From contig NZ_JAKRNM010000001.1 of assembly GCF_022346995.1 (NCBI RefSeq), forward strand, positions 1,426,001 through 1,490,000: DNA of 64,000 bases, in the 5' to 3' direction. Shown piece after piece: positions 25,342 through 33,748 of the stretch (the stretch's first letter is position 1; the number at the start of each line of letters is the position of its first letter). The position numbers and the translations under genes were made by a program. The stretch is from Paenibacillus sp. ACRRY. Its GTDB lineage: Bacteria; Bacillota; Bacilli; Paenibacillales; Paenibacillaceae. Under the pieces are notes generated by a model. The model searched no databases. It had not been told where the DNA came from and saw only the letters and a list, made by a program, of their open reading frames with translations.

Positions 25342-27144
25342 TTAATCCTCGTCATTCTTGTCTTCTAGATTTTGGTTCGCATATGGTTCGGACAGCAAAA
25401 CAGGCAGATGAATCCGGCACAGTGTGCCCTGTTCCAACGAGATTACCTCGAGTTCACCTTTGTCCTTGAACAGAAGTCTTAGACGCTCCCTGATATTCTG
25501 CAGTCCAATACTCGGTCTCTGACGACCCTGCTCCCTGTTATCCTTCGAATGATCCATCCCTACCCCGTTATCCTCCACCTCCAGCGTCAAACGTTCAGGC
25601 ATGGCTGCATTTCTAAACATCCGGATCTGGATCCGGCCTCCCTCAGCCATATTGCCAATCCCGTGTCGAATGGCATTATCAATCAAAGGTTGCAGACTGA
25701 GCTTGGGAACAAGGGCATATAGCAGCTCTTCGTCATAACTAAACTCTATATCAAATACATTTCCATATCTGACTTGTTGGATATACAGAAAAGCTCGCGT
25801 CAGATCCATTTCATCACGTAGGAGAATGAGATCCACATCTGAATTGAGGCTGGTTTCCAGCAGTTTACCGAGTGAAAGACATATTTCCACCGTTTCTTCA
25901 TTCCCGTTCCGCAGGCCAATCCATTTCAGTGTATTGAGCGTATTGAGCAGAAAATGAGGATTCATTTGAGCTAGAAGCATCTGAAAATGGACGGCATCCT
26001 TCTGCCTTTCTTCGATACGAAGCTGTTGAACCAGTCGGTTCATATCTACCATCATCGTATTGAAGGTGCGTGTAAGATCAAGCACCTCCCCCCGGTGATT
26101 TTCCTCTGGCAGCCGAATGCGGAGATCCTTACCAACCGCTTCTTTCATCTTGACCTGTAGACGGGACAACGGTCTTGTAAATGTATAAGCAATCATGAAA
26201 GCAATAGCAATAAAAAGCGCCGTTATGGCATAGAAAGTTGCGAAATAATGCTTCTTCAGGCTTTCAATCTCACCAAACAACAATTGTAAGGGAATGCGGT
26301 TTATCATGTACCAATCCAGTGAAGGCAGATAACTATAATTAATGAGTGACTCACTTGACTTGTCAGTCCAATATCCATTACTCGGTTCGCGGGAAACCTC
26401 ACGAATAACTTCACCCGGCAGCTTAGACTCGGAATTGGAACGTGCAATCACTTCGCCCTGTCGGGTCATGATAAAATAGAGCTGGTCACTCTCGGACTTC
26501 TGCAATACAGACTGAAACCAGTAGGAGAAATCAATGCTGATTCTTGCCAGTCCGTATGTATTGTTATTCCGGTCACGCAATTTGGCATACAAAGATAATA
26601 GGGTCGGGCTCCTGGTCACATCACGGGATACGTAATTCTCGTCATTCGACGTCCATACATATGAAGTTCCACTGTTCTGAAGGGCCAAGAAGGAACGATC
26701 TGATGCAACGGTGTCATAATCTAGCGGGACTTTGGGCTGATAAGAGGTGTAGATATGCCCGTCTTCATCGAGCAGCGTAAAATAAACAGATGGATTGTAT
26801 AGAAAAAAGCTGTTATTCAACCCTTTGAATTTGTCCTCCATACGTTCCTTGTTGTCCAAGACATTGTGCTCACCAGGATTTTGAAGAATTCGGCGAACTT
26901 CAGAGTCCTGTTCAAGGAAGATCAATGTTTTGAAAGCGATACTGAGCTGATCTTCCAGTGACTGGTGGAGATTATCCAGCTGTTCATGACTCTGTTCACT
27001 GATCTTCTGCTGCACAAGCGATTCAATTTTTTCGTAATTGTACAGATTGAGAATGCTGAATGGGAGCAGAATGACAAGCGCAAAACCTGCAAACAAACGG
27101 TATTTGAGCTTATGTGGGATCATCCGTCCCAACCATTTCCGCAT
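25342..27144 (-). CDS. YesM-type sensor histidine kinase
   Basis: A 600-residue sensor with membrane helices at about 16-34 and 293-315 around a large Cache-like extracytoplasmic domain, then HAMP, a His_kinase domain with phospho-acceptor His in QMNPHFLLNTLNTLKW (near residue 400) and an ATPase domain with DNAIRHGI and VEDNGVGMD. This is the YesM family that pairs with YesN-type regulators and often responds to oligosaccharides. It heads a likely operon with the regulator. The ligand may be the sugar taken up by the ABC system downstream. Confidence 0.92.
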   Translation of the reverse strand: MRKWLGRMIPHKLKYRLFAGFALVILLPFSILNLYNYEKIESLVQQKISEQSHEQLDNLHQSLEDQLSIAFKTLIFLEQDSEVRRILQNPGEHNVLDNKERMEDKFKGLNNSFFLYNPSVYFTLLDEDGHIYTSYQPKVPLDYDTVASDRSFLALQNSGTSYVWTSNDENYVSRDVTRSPTLLSLYAKLRDRNNNTYGLARISIDFSYWFQSVLQKSESDQLYFIMTRQGEVIARSNSESKLPGEVIREVSREPSNGYWTDKSSESLINYSYLPSLDWYMINRIPLQLLFGEIESLKKHYFATFYAITALFIAIAFMIAYTFTRPLSRLQVKMKEAVGKDLRIRLPEENHRGEVLDLTRTFNTMMVDMNRLVQQLRIEERQKDAVHFQMLLAQMNPHFLLNTLNTLKWIGLRNGNEETVEICLSLGKLLETSLNSDVDLILLRDEMDLTRAFLYIQQVRYGNVFDIEFSYDEELLYALVPKLSLQPLIDNAIRHGIGNMAEGGRIQIRMFRNAAMPERLTLEVEDNGVGMDHSKDNREQGRQRPSIGLQNIRERLRLLFKDKGELEVISLEQGTLCRIHLPVLLSEPYANQNLEDKNDED

Positions 27145-27594
27145 ATGTACCGACTCCTTTTGCTGTCCTCTGGTGAGCTTATTATATCACCCTGTTCATG
27201 CAGCTGGATGGCTGATTTTGCTAATGATATCTTCATTTTAAACAACCGGATACCCCAGTCATAGAAACATATTTCTCATTGCATAGAACATATCTACACA
27301 TTAAAGCCTGTTTCTTATCGAAAATACATGCTTTCCTCTCCGAAAAGTTCATTCATCCTATTATCGTGAAATGGATCACTAATTTACAACTGATTTCTGT
27401 TCCAATTATGATGGTATCCACTTCTAATATTCTATGTTATATTAACATCTACGAAAACGCTTTCAATACATATTCTGGAGGTGATTCTTCCTTCGTACAT
27501 CCTGTCTGGACTGTTTTATAACTGAGCTTTTTCTCCATCTGAGCAAGCATAATTCATCAGTTCAACTATTCCAAGAATGAAGGAGACACTGTTA
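27145..27594. other. 450-base divergent intergenic region
   Basis: The AT-rich gap between the YesM-type kinase gene (minus) and the cellulase gene (plus) should hold both promoters. The one clear element is a cre site at 27450-27465. A plausible cellulase -10 region TATGTTATAT lies just upstream of it near 27433-27442, but no convincing -35 could be assigned. No conserved reading frame is seen. Confidence 0.5.
27450..27465. promoter_or_regulatory. cre site upstream of the cellulase gene
   Basis: ACGAAAACGCTTTCAA contains CGAAAACGCTTTCA, one mismatch from the ideal cre TGAAAACGCTTTCA. It sits 130 bases before the cellulase ATG, near the likely promoter, so CcpA probably represses the enzyme when preferred sugars are present. 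Confidence 0.7.
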
Positions 27595-29319
27595 ATGAAG
27601 AAAAATCGTAGAAATGTTCTATCCCTCACTCTGGTCATAGCCCTGATTCTGTCTCTGTTCTCTTCTGCCATGGCCTCTGCAGCTCCTGATCACAAAGGCA
27701 AGCCAAGTAAACCTGCTGCCCCAACCAAAATCCAGTCCTACGTCAGCGCCATGGAACCTGGGTGGAATTTGGGTAATTCGCTCGATGCTGTGGGCGAAGA
27801 TGAGACGGCCTGGGGTAACCCGAGAATTACCAAGGAACTGATCAAGCAGATTGCGAAGCAAGGTTATAAGAGCATTCGCATTCCTGTGACCTGGGAGGCC
27901 CATATCGGTGAAGCACCCAACTATACCATTGATCCTGCATACATGAACCGTGTACAGGAAGTTGTGGATTGGGCACTCGATGCCAACCTCTATGTCATGC
28001 TTAATATCCACCATGATTCCTGGCGGTGGGTCAGTTACATGGAGAAGGATCACGACCCTGTGCTCGCACGCTATAATTCCATATGGACCCAGATTGCTAA
28101 GCAATTCAAAAATGCTTCTTCCAAGCTGATGTTCGAAAGTATTAACGAACCCCGTTTCACAGAAGGTGGAACGACGGATACCGCGGTTGGTTACCGCATG
28201 CTCGATGAGCTTAACACCTCTTTTCATCAAATTGTAAGGTCTTCAGGTGGAAACAACAAGACACGTCCACTTGTACTCCCGACCATGCACACCTCATCCG
28301 CACAAGCCGATCTGGATGCATTGAATGAGACGATTACGAAATTAAACGATCCAAACATTATTGCGACAGTTCACTATTATGGCTTCTGGCCATTCAGTGT
28401 GAACATCGCTGGTTTTACCAAGTTTAATGAAGAAGTACAAAAAGACATCACAGATACATTCGATCGCGTATACAACGCTTTTGTAGCCAAAGGTATTCCA
28501 GTTATTGTTGGTGAGTATGGCCTGCTGGGCTTCGACCAGCATACTGGCGTCATCGAACAAGGTGAGAAACTGAAATTCTTCGAATTCATTGGACAGTATC
28601 TGCGTCAAAAGAAGATGACCACCATGCTGTGGGATAACGGGCAGCATTTCAGTCGTACAAACTATACTTGGTCTGACCCTGCTCTCTATAACACGATGAA
28701 AGCGAGCTGGAAAGGTCGTTCGTCCACAGCCGAATCCGATCTGGTCCACCTCAAAAAAGGAGCAGCCGTTCAAGATCAAACGATCCGATTGAATCTGAAT
28801 GGAAACACCTTCAAATCTCTCGCTAACGGTAACAAGAAACTGTCTAAAGGCAAAGATTACACCATTAAGGGTGACGTGCTTACTCTAAAATCCAGTCTGT
28901 TAACCAGACTGACCGCTTCCGGCAATCTTGGTGTCAATGCGAAGCTTACAGCGAAATTCAATAAAGGGGCCGACTGGAACCTGAATATCATTACGTATGA
29001 TACACCTGTGCTGAGCGATGTTACAGGAACTACGGATTCTTTTGCAATTCCAACAACGTTTAACGGAAACCAGCTGGCCACCATGGAAGCAACTTATGCA
29101 AGCGGAGGTAACGCCGGTCCGCAAAACTGGACTTCTTTCAAGGAGTTCTCCTACACCTTTAGCCCGGATTACAGCCGCAATGTCATTGAACTGAAACCAA
29201 ACTTCTTCAACGAAACGAATGATGGTGAGGTTATTCTCAAATTCCACTTCTGGAGTGGCGAGGTACTCACCTACAAAATAACGAAGAACGGTACCAATAT
29301 CGTTGGTCAAACGTCTTAA
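27595..29319 (+). CDS. secreted GH5 endoglucanase with X2-like and CBM46-like domains
   Basis: A 574-residue exported cellulase. Residues 1-30 are a signal peptide (KKNRR, hydrophobic core, ASA cleavage region). The GH5 barrel (about 45-385) has GWNLGNSLD, the acid/base Glu185 in FESINEP and the nucleophile Glu307 in VIVGEYG. Residues 400-485 resemble an X2/Ig-like module (DQTIRLNLNGNTFKSL, GKDYTIKGDVLTL) and 490-574 a CBM46-like module (WTSFKEFSYTFSPDYSRN, FHFWSGEVLTYKITK). The domain order GH5_4-X2-CBM46 is known in Bacillus and Paenibacillus cellulases. The ATG at 27595 has AAGGAG 9 bases upstream. Acts outside on beta-glucans such as cellulose or xyloglucan. Confidence 0.92.
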   Translation: MKKNRRNVLSLTLVIALILSLFSSAMASAAPDHKGKPSKPAAPTKIQSYVSAMEPGWNLGNSLDAVGEDETAWGNPRITKELIKQIAKQGYKSIRIPVTWEAHIGEAPNYTIDPAYMNRVQEVVDWALDANLYVMLNIHHDSWRWVSYMEKDHDPVLARYNSIWTQIAKQFKNASSKLMFESINEPRFTEGGTTDTAVGYRMLDELNTSFHQIVRSSGGNNKTRPLVLPTMHTSSAQADLDALNETITKLNDPNIIATVHYYGFWPFSVNIAGFTKFNEEVQKDITDTFDRVYNAFVAKGIPVIVGEYGLLGFDQHTGVIEQGEKLKFFEFIGQYLRQKKMTTMLWDNGQHFSRTNYTWSDPALYNTMKASWKGRSSTAESDLVHLKKGAAVQDQTIRLNLNGNTFKSLANGNKKLSKGKDYTIKGDVLTLKSSLLTRLTASGNLGVNAKLTAKFNKGADWNLNIITYDTPVLSDVTGTTDSFAIPTTFNGNQLATMEATYASGGNAGPQNWTSFKEFSYTFSPDYSRNVIELKPNFFNETNDGEVILKFHFWSGEVLTYKITKNGTNIVGQTS

Positions 29320-29330
29320 GTTGCAAATGC

Positions 29331-29375
29331 GAACGTTCTGTTCAGAGCAAGGCTCTGGCAGAACGTTTTTGTTTT
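29331..29375 (+). terminator. terminator after the cellulase gene
   Basis: AACGTTCTG / CAGAACGTT hairpin with an inner AGAGC/GCTCT, followed by TTTTTGTTTT. Confidence 0.85.
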
Positions 29376-29447
29376 GGCTAAATGTCCGAATAACGTACAA
29401 GTCATGCCTCATACCTTTACAGTAATTTGGCTTGAGGAGGCAAAATC

Positions 29448-30347
29448 ATGTTTAAACGGGTAGACCGCCTTGCAATTGAACTGCCGATCTCCAATAACCC
29501 TGACCCCAATGGAGCAAGCGCAGTTCAGGAACTGCTTGGTGGAAAGTTCGGCGAGATGTCCACGTTAAACAACTACATGTTCCAATCCTTCAATTTTCGG
29601 GGCAAAAAAAAGCTGCGTGCCTTTTATGACATTGTGGCAAGTATTACGGCTGAAGAATTCGGTCATGTGGAGCTTGTCGCCAATACCATTAATCTGATGC
29701 TGGTTGGCACTACCTCTCCGGGAGATCCAGATACTACCCCGCTTCGTGCAGGCAAGGATGCTCGTATTACTTCCCATTTCATTGAATCGGCTCAGACTGC
29801 GCTCCCTTTTGATTCCATGGGCAGACCCTGGAACGGTTCGTATGTCGTGAACAGCGGCAATCTGATCTTCGACCTGCTCCACAATTTTTTCCTCGAATGT
29901 GGTGCACGTACTCACAAGATGAGAGTGTACGAGATGACGGATCATCCGACTGCCAGGGAGATGACCGGTTATTTGCTCGTTCGTGGTGGCGTACATATTC
30001 TCGCTTATGCCAAAGCGCTGCAGATTGCAACCGGCGTGGATGTGACCAAGATGTTCCCAATTCCCCGCCTCGACAATAAGGTGTTTGACACGACCCGGAA
30101 ATGGGAAGCCATGGGCGAACATCGCAGGCTCTACACCTTTAGTGACAAGGACTATCAGAACATCGCCCAGATCTGGAAAGGCACACATCCGACAGATGGC
30201 GGAAAACTCGAGGCATTTGCAGGACTGCCCGGACACAGTGGTGCTATTCCCGATCTGCCGGACCTGCCGGAAGAATTCGCCCCTGGCGTATCTGCGGAAG
30301 ATCTGTTACAGATTGCAGAACGGCTGAAGCGGCAAGCAGGTTTGTAG
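29448..30347 (+). CDS. manganese catalase
   Basis: Converts hydrogen peroxide to water and oxygen with a dinuclear Mn centre in the cytoplasm. In the 299-residue protein the five expected metal ligands are visible: Glu36 (GEMST), Glu70 and His73 (EEFGHVE), Glu150 (FFLECGAR) and His183 (GGVHILAYAKA), matching the spacing known from the family. GAGGAGG precedes the ATG. It stands alone between two terminators. Spore-coat relatives of the CotJC type exist, so a sporulation role is possible, but no cotJ genes are adjacent. Confidence 0.95.
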   Translation: MFKRVDRLAIELPISNNPDPNGASAVQELLGGKFGEMSTLNNYMFQSFNFRGKKKLRAFYDIVASITAEEFGHVELVANTINLMLVGTTSPGDPDTTPLRAGKDARITSHFIESAQTALPFDSMGRPWNGSYVVNSGNLIFDLLHNFFLECGARTHKMRVYEMTDHPTAREMTGYLLVRGGVHILAYAKALQIATGVDVTKMFPIPRLDNKVFDTTRKWEAMGEHRRLYTFSDKDYQNIAQIWKGTHPTDGGKLEAFAGLPGHSGAIPDLPDLPEEFAPGVSAEDLLQIAERLKRQAGL

Positions 30348-30362
30348 TGCAGAACATATGCC

Positions 30363-30396
30363 AAGCGGTCATCTCATTATTCGAGATCACCGCTTG
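30363..30396. terminator. hairpin after the Mn catalase gene
   Basis: AAGCGGTcATCTC-attattc-GAGATcACCGCTT forms a 12-pair stem; the T-rich tail (GTTATCTTTG) is weak. It lies between convergent genes. Confidence 0.6.
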
Positions 30397-30418
30397 TTAT
30401 CTTTGCATGACCGTCCCA

Positions 30419-30826
30419 TTACAAAACAAACGATATGTTTCCGCTTCGGCTGTGTATGACATATGATGCTCCCAACCCGCGGTAAACCAGTTGGACCGGA
30501 TTCAGGCTGCTCGTAACCACATAAAGCCGCTGCGGGCACCAGCTATGGCATAATTGAATATCCTGACAACACTCTGGCAGATTTCTTTCAAATACAAAAG
30601 CATGTCTTACCGCCCACTCCGAAGCAATGGGCATCCCGTCTGCCGAACCAGAATTATAAAGGCGATGCACACGAATTTTTCCAATCAACTCAGTCAGCTG
30701 CTGTTCCTCTTCTGCATTGTGGACAAGCACGATTACACCGATTCCTCTCTTCAGCAATAAACGAACAAACTCCATTCCTGCTGAGCTCTGTCCCGTTGAA
30801 ACTAACATTACAGCGTCCTCTGACAT
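30419..30826 (-). CDS. uncharacterised protein with Rossmann-like N-terminus
   Basis: A 135-residue protein. Residues 5-40 (AVMLVSTGQSSAGMEFVRLLLKRG, then IGVIVLVHN) have the beta-loop-alpha-beta look of a nucleotide-binding or SDR-like unit, but the catalytic half of an oxidoreductase is absent. The middle has three Cys residues (ECCQDIQLCHSWC). I do not recognise the family. GAGGGAG lies 4-5 bases before the second ATG at 30826, preferred over the one three bases earlier. Function unknown. Confidence 0.55.
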   Translation of the reverse strand: MSEDAVMLVSTGQSSAGMEFVRLLLKRGIGVIVLVHNAEEEQQLTELIGKIRVHRLYNSGSADGMPIASEWAVRHAFVFERNLPECCQDIQLCHSWCPQRLYVVTSSLNPVQLVYRGLGASYVIHSRSGNISFVL

Positions 30827-30894
30827 CATACTCCCTCACCTTCGTCTCCAAGCCAGCAATCACACCCTCTGGCAAGATATGAGCGAATCATAGT

Positions 30895-31130
30895 CCTGTT
30901 CTAACAGGGCTGCAAGGCACTAAGAGAACGATTTGCTGCGTAAATCAGCCGTTTCTGGCGAAATTCCAGTTCATTTTATCTGCAAGCTACTCCTGGCTTG
31001 ATCTAGCTTCATTTTATCGCGGAGAAAATCAGCTAATGAAATAAACAGATGTAAACAGCAAAAATAGCAGACTGATCTAGATTTAATCGCTTACATCACG
31101 GAAATATTCACCCGGAAGCACTTAAATGCG
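30895..31130. repeat. intergenic repeat-like stretch
   Basis: The 400-base gap between two unknown genes is non-coding in appearance and has internally repeated words: TTCATTTTATC at 30970-30980 and 31008-31018, TGATCTAG at 30999-31006 and 31073-31080, and a CCTGTT/AACAGG hairpin at 30895-30908. Such composition recalls degenerate dispersed intergenic repeats of Paenibacillus genomes, but no second copy occurs in this window, so the call is tentative. Confidence 0.3.
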
Positions 31131-31233
31131 GTAAATAAAAGATCCCAGCATTTTACTTCATCGTCGCTCAGCCGTAACATAGACCACAGTACAAATATCA
31201 TAATATTGCATTGGTCATATGGAGGTTGTTGGC

Positions 31234-31674
31234 GTGTTTCCGAGTTGTGAATTCATAAATCAAATAACAATAAACCATGAAATGAAGATTACTTCCATGG
31301 AAATCATTCGGTACGATGTGCGAAAGTTGCCGTTACTCCCCAATGAACATTCAAACAGCTATTGCGGATTGTTCAAAATCTCGTGTGGAGGCATTCACGG
31401 ATTTGCAGAATTTGCTTTACCGAGAGGTTCAGAGCCCGCTGATCTGGTCAAATGGGCTTCGGTATTCGGTTTGTTAAAAGGGCTGGATCCGAAGCAAGCG
31501 ATCCATTACATCACCGAACACCAAAGTCTGTGGGGGGAGGTTCGTGTTCATTTTCTTCTAAAATGTCTGGACAATCTCATTTCCAATCTGGAGAACAGTG
31601 AACATATGGCTATGAGTCAGGATCAGGTACGTGCCTTTCTTATGAAGTATGCACTGACTTATTATTCGTTTTAG
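31234..31674 (+). CDS. uncharacterised 146-residue protein
   Basis: The product has MKITSMEIIRYDVRKLPLLP near its start and a central GLFKISCGGIHGFAEFALP, which loosely resembles the capping-domain opening of enolase-superfamily enzymes (KIT..E....R.P), though the barrel and its metal ligands are absent. The C-terminal half is helical. The GTG at 31234 is chosen because GGAGG lies 8 bases upstream; an ATG at 31219 overlaps that box. Function unknown; the enolase resemblance may be coincidental. Confidence 0.6.
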   Translation: MFPSCEFINQITINHEMKITSMEIIRYDVRKLPLLPNEHSNSYCGLFKISCGGIHGFAEFALPRGSEPADLVKWASVFGLLKGLDPKQAIHYITEHQSLWGEVRVHFLLKCLDNLISNLENSEHMAMSQDQVRAFLMKYALTYYSF

Positions 31675-31699
31675 CGCTGCAGCACTTGTCAGATTCAAA

Positions 31700-31752
31700 A
31701 AAAATCAGGCAAAGAGTCTGGTCGAATCACCAGCCCTCTCTGCCTGATTTAT
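31700..31752. terminator. bidirectional terminator before the sucrose PTS gene
   Basis: AAAATCAGGCAAAGAG / CTCTCTGCCTGATTT with an inner CTGGT/ACCAG stem, A-rich on the left and T-rich on the right; serves both convergent genes. Confidence 0.85.
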
Positions 31753-31760
31753 TTCATTGG

Positions 31761-33722
31761 TTAGTTGAATTTCACAACAAGTATGGTTTCCCCATTTGCC
31801 TGCACACTGCCAATCTTGCCCGTCTTCACTTCTTCTATCGTTTCATTTCCGTTCGGGATCAGAACGGGAGTGATTAGTGGCAGCCCGGCAGCCTGAATAC
31901 CATTCATGTCAAACTCAATCAGTAATTGTCCAGCGGTGACCACATCTCCGCTTCTGACATGAGCGATAAACCCTTCTCCCTTTAAACCAACGGTGTTGAT
32001 TCCAACGTGAATAAGCATCTGCAGGCCAGTCTCATGCTCCAGAATGACAGCGTGTTTGCTCTTGTTCATCACATGGGCTACAACGCCATCAAAAGGTGCA
32101 AACACTTTACCCTCCGTAGGCTCAATGGCAATGCCCTCACCCATATGTTTCTCTGAAAATGCAGGATCAGGTACGTTGGCCAAAGCCACCGCTGTACCGG
32201 TCATCGGCGAAGCAATTTCCAGCTTATCCACTTTGGGCCGATGTACCGCTGCTTGATTGTTACGATCATCCATACCTGCGGTTTGGACAGTCGAAGGTTC
32301 ATTCTCATTTCCATTGTTCGTTGTCTCCTCTGCAACAAGTGGCTGATCCTTGTAACCGAAGAACCAGGTTAGCGTAAAGGCCACACCCACAGCAACCACA
32401 TTGACAAGAATGTACAGGGGCAGCTGACTGTTCAGATACAGCAATGTTCCGGGAATCACCGTTACGGCCATGCCTGTGCCCTGAAGATGGAACAAGGACG
32501 CCAGAAAACCGCCGACTCCGCCACCAACCAGTCCCATAATGAACGGTTTCATGAAGCGCAAGTTTACCCCAAAAATGGCAGGTTCGCTGATTCCGAGAAA
32601 AGCGGATAACGACGATGGCAGTGCCAGAGCCTTGAGTTTCGTATTCTTTGTTTTTAATCCTACCGCTAAACAAGCTGCTCCTTGCGCAGCCATTGCAGAA
32701 GTTACGATGGCATTGAACGGATTATAACCTGTATTCTCCAGCAGCTGGATTTCCAAAAAGTTAAAGATGTGATGTACACCGGTAACGACAATAATCTGAT
32801 TGAAGAACCCAATAATAATTCCGGCAATACCGAATGGAAGGCCCAGAACGGCTGTCGTCCCATGAAGCACCCACTCTTCAAGTGAATGAAATACAGGACC
32901 GATTGCAAAGAGTCCCAATGTGATCATCACCGTCAGTGTGATAAAAGGCGTGAGGATCAGGTCCAGCGCCTCCGGCACCCGTCTTCGCAAAAACTTTTCG
33001 AACTTTGCTCCAATAAGTCCCACGAAAAATGCAGGCAAAACGGATCCCTGATAGCCTACCACAGGTATAAATCCGAACATGTGCAATGCTTGAGCCGATC
33101 CATCTGCCACAGCATAGGCATTCGGCAGAGCCGGATTCACAAGCATCAGACCGAGTACGATTCCGAGCACAGGGCTGCCGCCAAATACGCGGAATGCAGA
33201 CCAGGCCACCAGTGCAGGCAGGAATGCAAATGCAGTATCCGTCAGAACTTGCGTAAACAACAGGAAATTAGGCGAAATGTCCTCAGGGGTTGCACCGAAC
33301 AACGACAGAATTTCATTCTGGGTAAGCAGTCCGCGCAGCCCCATGAACAACCCTGTAGCCACCAGCACAGGAATAATGGGTACGAACACATCTCCGAACG
33401 TGCGGATCGCCCGTTGAAATGCATTGCCTTCCTTTTTCCCCTGATTCTTCACGTCTTCCTTGGAGGTACCTTCGATTCCTAGCTTCTCGACCTCTTCAAA
33501 GATCCGGTTCACGGTACCCGTACCAAAAATGATCTGATACTGTCCGGAATTGAAGAAGGCACCCTTGACCTTGTCTATATTCTCGACCTGCTTCTGATCG
33601 ATCTTCTCTTTGTCATTCACCATAATGCGAAGGCGTGTCGCGCAGTGGGCGAATGATGCGATGTTATCTTTGCCCCCAATGGCTTGAATGACTTCCTTGG
33701 CTATTTGTTGATTATCCGACAT
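31761..33722 (-). CDS. scrA: sucrose-type PTS enzyme IIBCA
   Basis: A 653-residue PTS permease that imports and phosphorylates the sugar. EIIB is residues 1-90 with phospho-acceptor Cys27 in AHCATRLRI; EIIC spans about 105-455 with ten helices and the GVHHIFNFLEIQLLENTG and GISEPAIFG substrate loops; a linker leads to EIIA (about 500-653) with active-site His572 in LIHVGINTVGLKGEGF. The sequence is of the sucrose/glucoside class. Its partner 26 bases upstream is a sucrose-6-phosphate hydrolase, and a LacI repressor with twin operators precedes them, which supports sucrose as substrate. Trehalose cannot be excluded on sequence alone. Confidence 0.9.
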   Translation of the reverse strand: MSDNQQIAKEVIQAIGGKDNIASFAHCATRLRIMVNDKEKIDQKQVENIDKVKGAFFNSGQYQIIFGTGTVNRIFEEVEKLGIEGTSKEDVKNQGKKEGNAFQRAIRTFGDVFVPIIPVLVATGLFMGLRGLLTQNEILSLFGATPEDISPNFLLFTQVLTDTAFAFLPALVAWSAFRVFGGSPVLGIVLGLMLVNPALPNAYAVADGSAQALHMFGFIPVVGYQGSVLPAFFVGLIGAKFEKFLRRRVPEALDLILTPFITLTVMITLGLFAIGPVFHSLEEWVLHGTTAVLGLPFGIAGIIIGFFNQIIVVTGVHHIFNFLEIQLLENTGYNPFNAIVTSAMAAQGAACLAVGLKTKNTKLKALALPSSLSAFLGISEPAIFGVNLRFMKPFIMGLVGGGVGGFLASLFHLQGTGMAVTVIPGTLLYLNSQLPLYILVNVVAVGVAFTLTWFFGYKDQPLVAEETTNNGNENEPSTVQTAGMDDRNNQAAVHRPKVDKLEIASPMTGTAVALANVPDPAFSEKHMGEGIAIEPTEGKVFAPFDGVVAHVMNKSKHAVILEHETGLQMLIHVGINTVGLKGEGFIAHVRSGDVVTAGQLLIEFDMNGIQAAGLPLITPVLIPNGNETIEEVKTGKIGSVQANGETILVVKFN

Positions 33723-33748
33723 GGTATTTCATTCCCCTCACCTGATAT

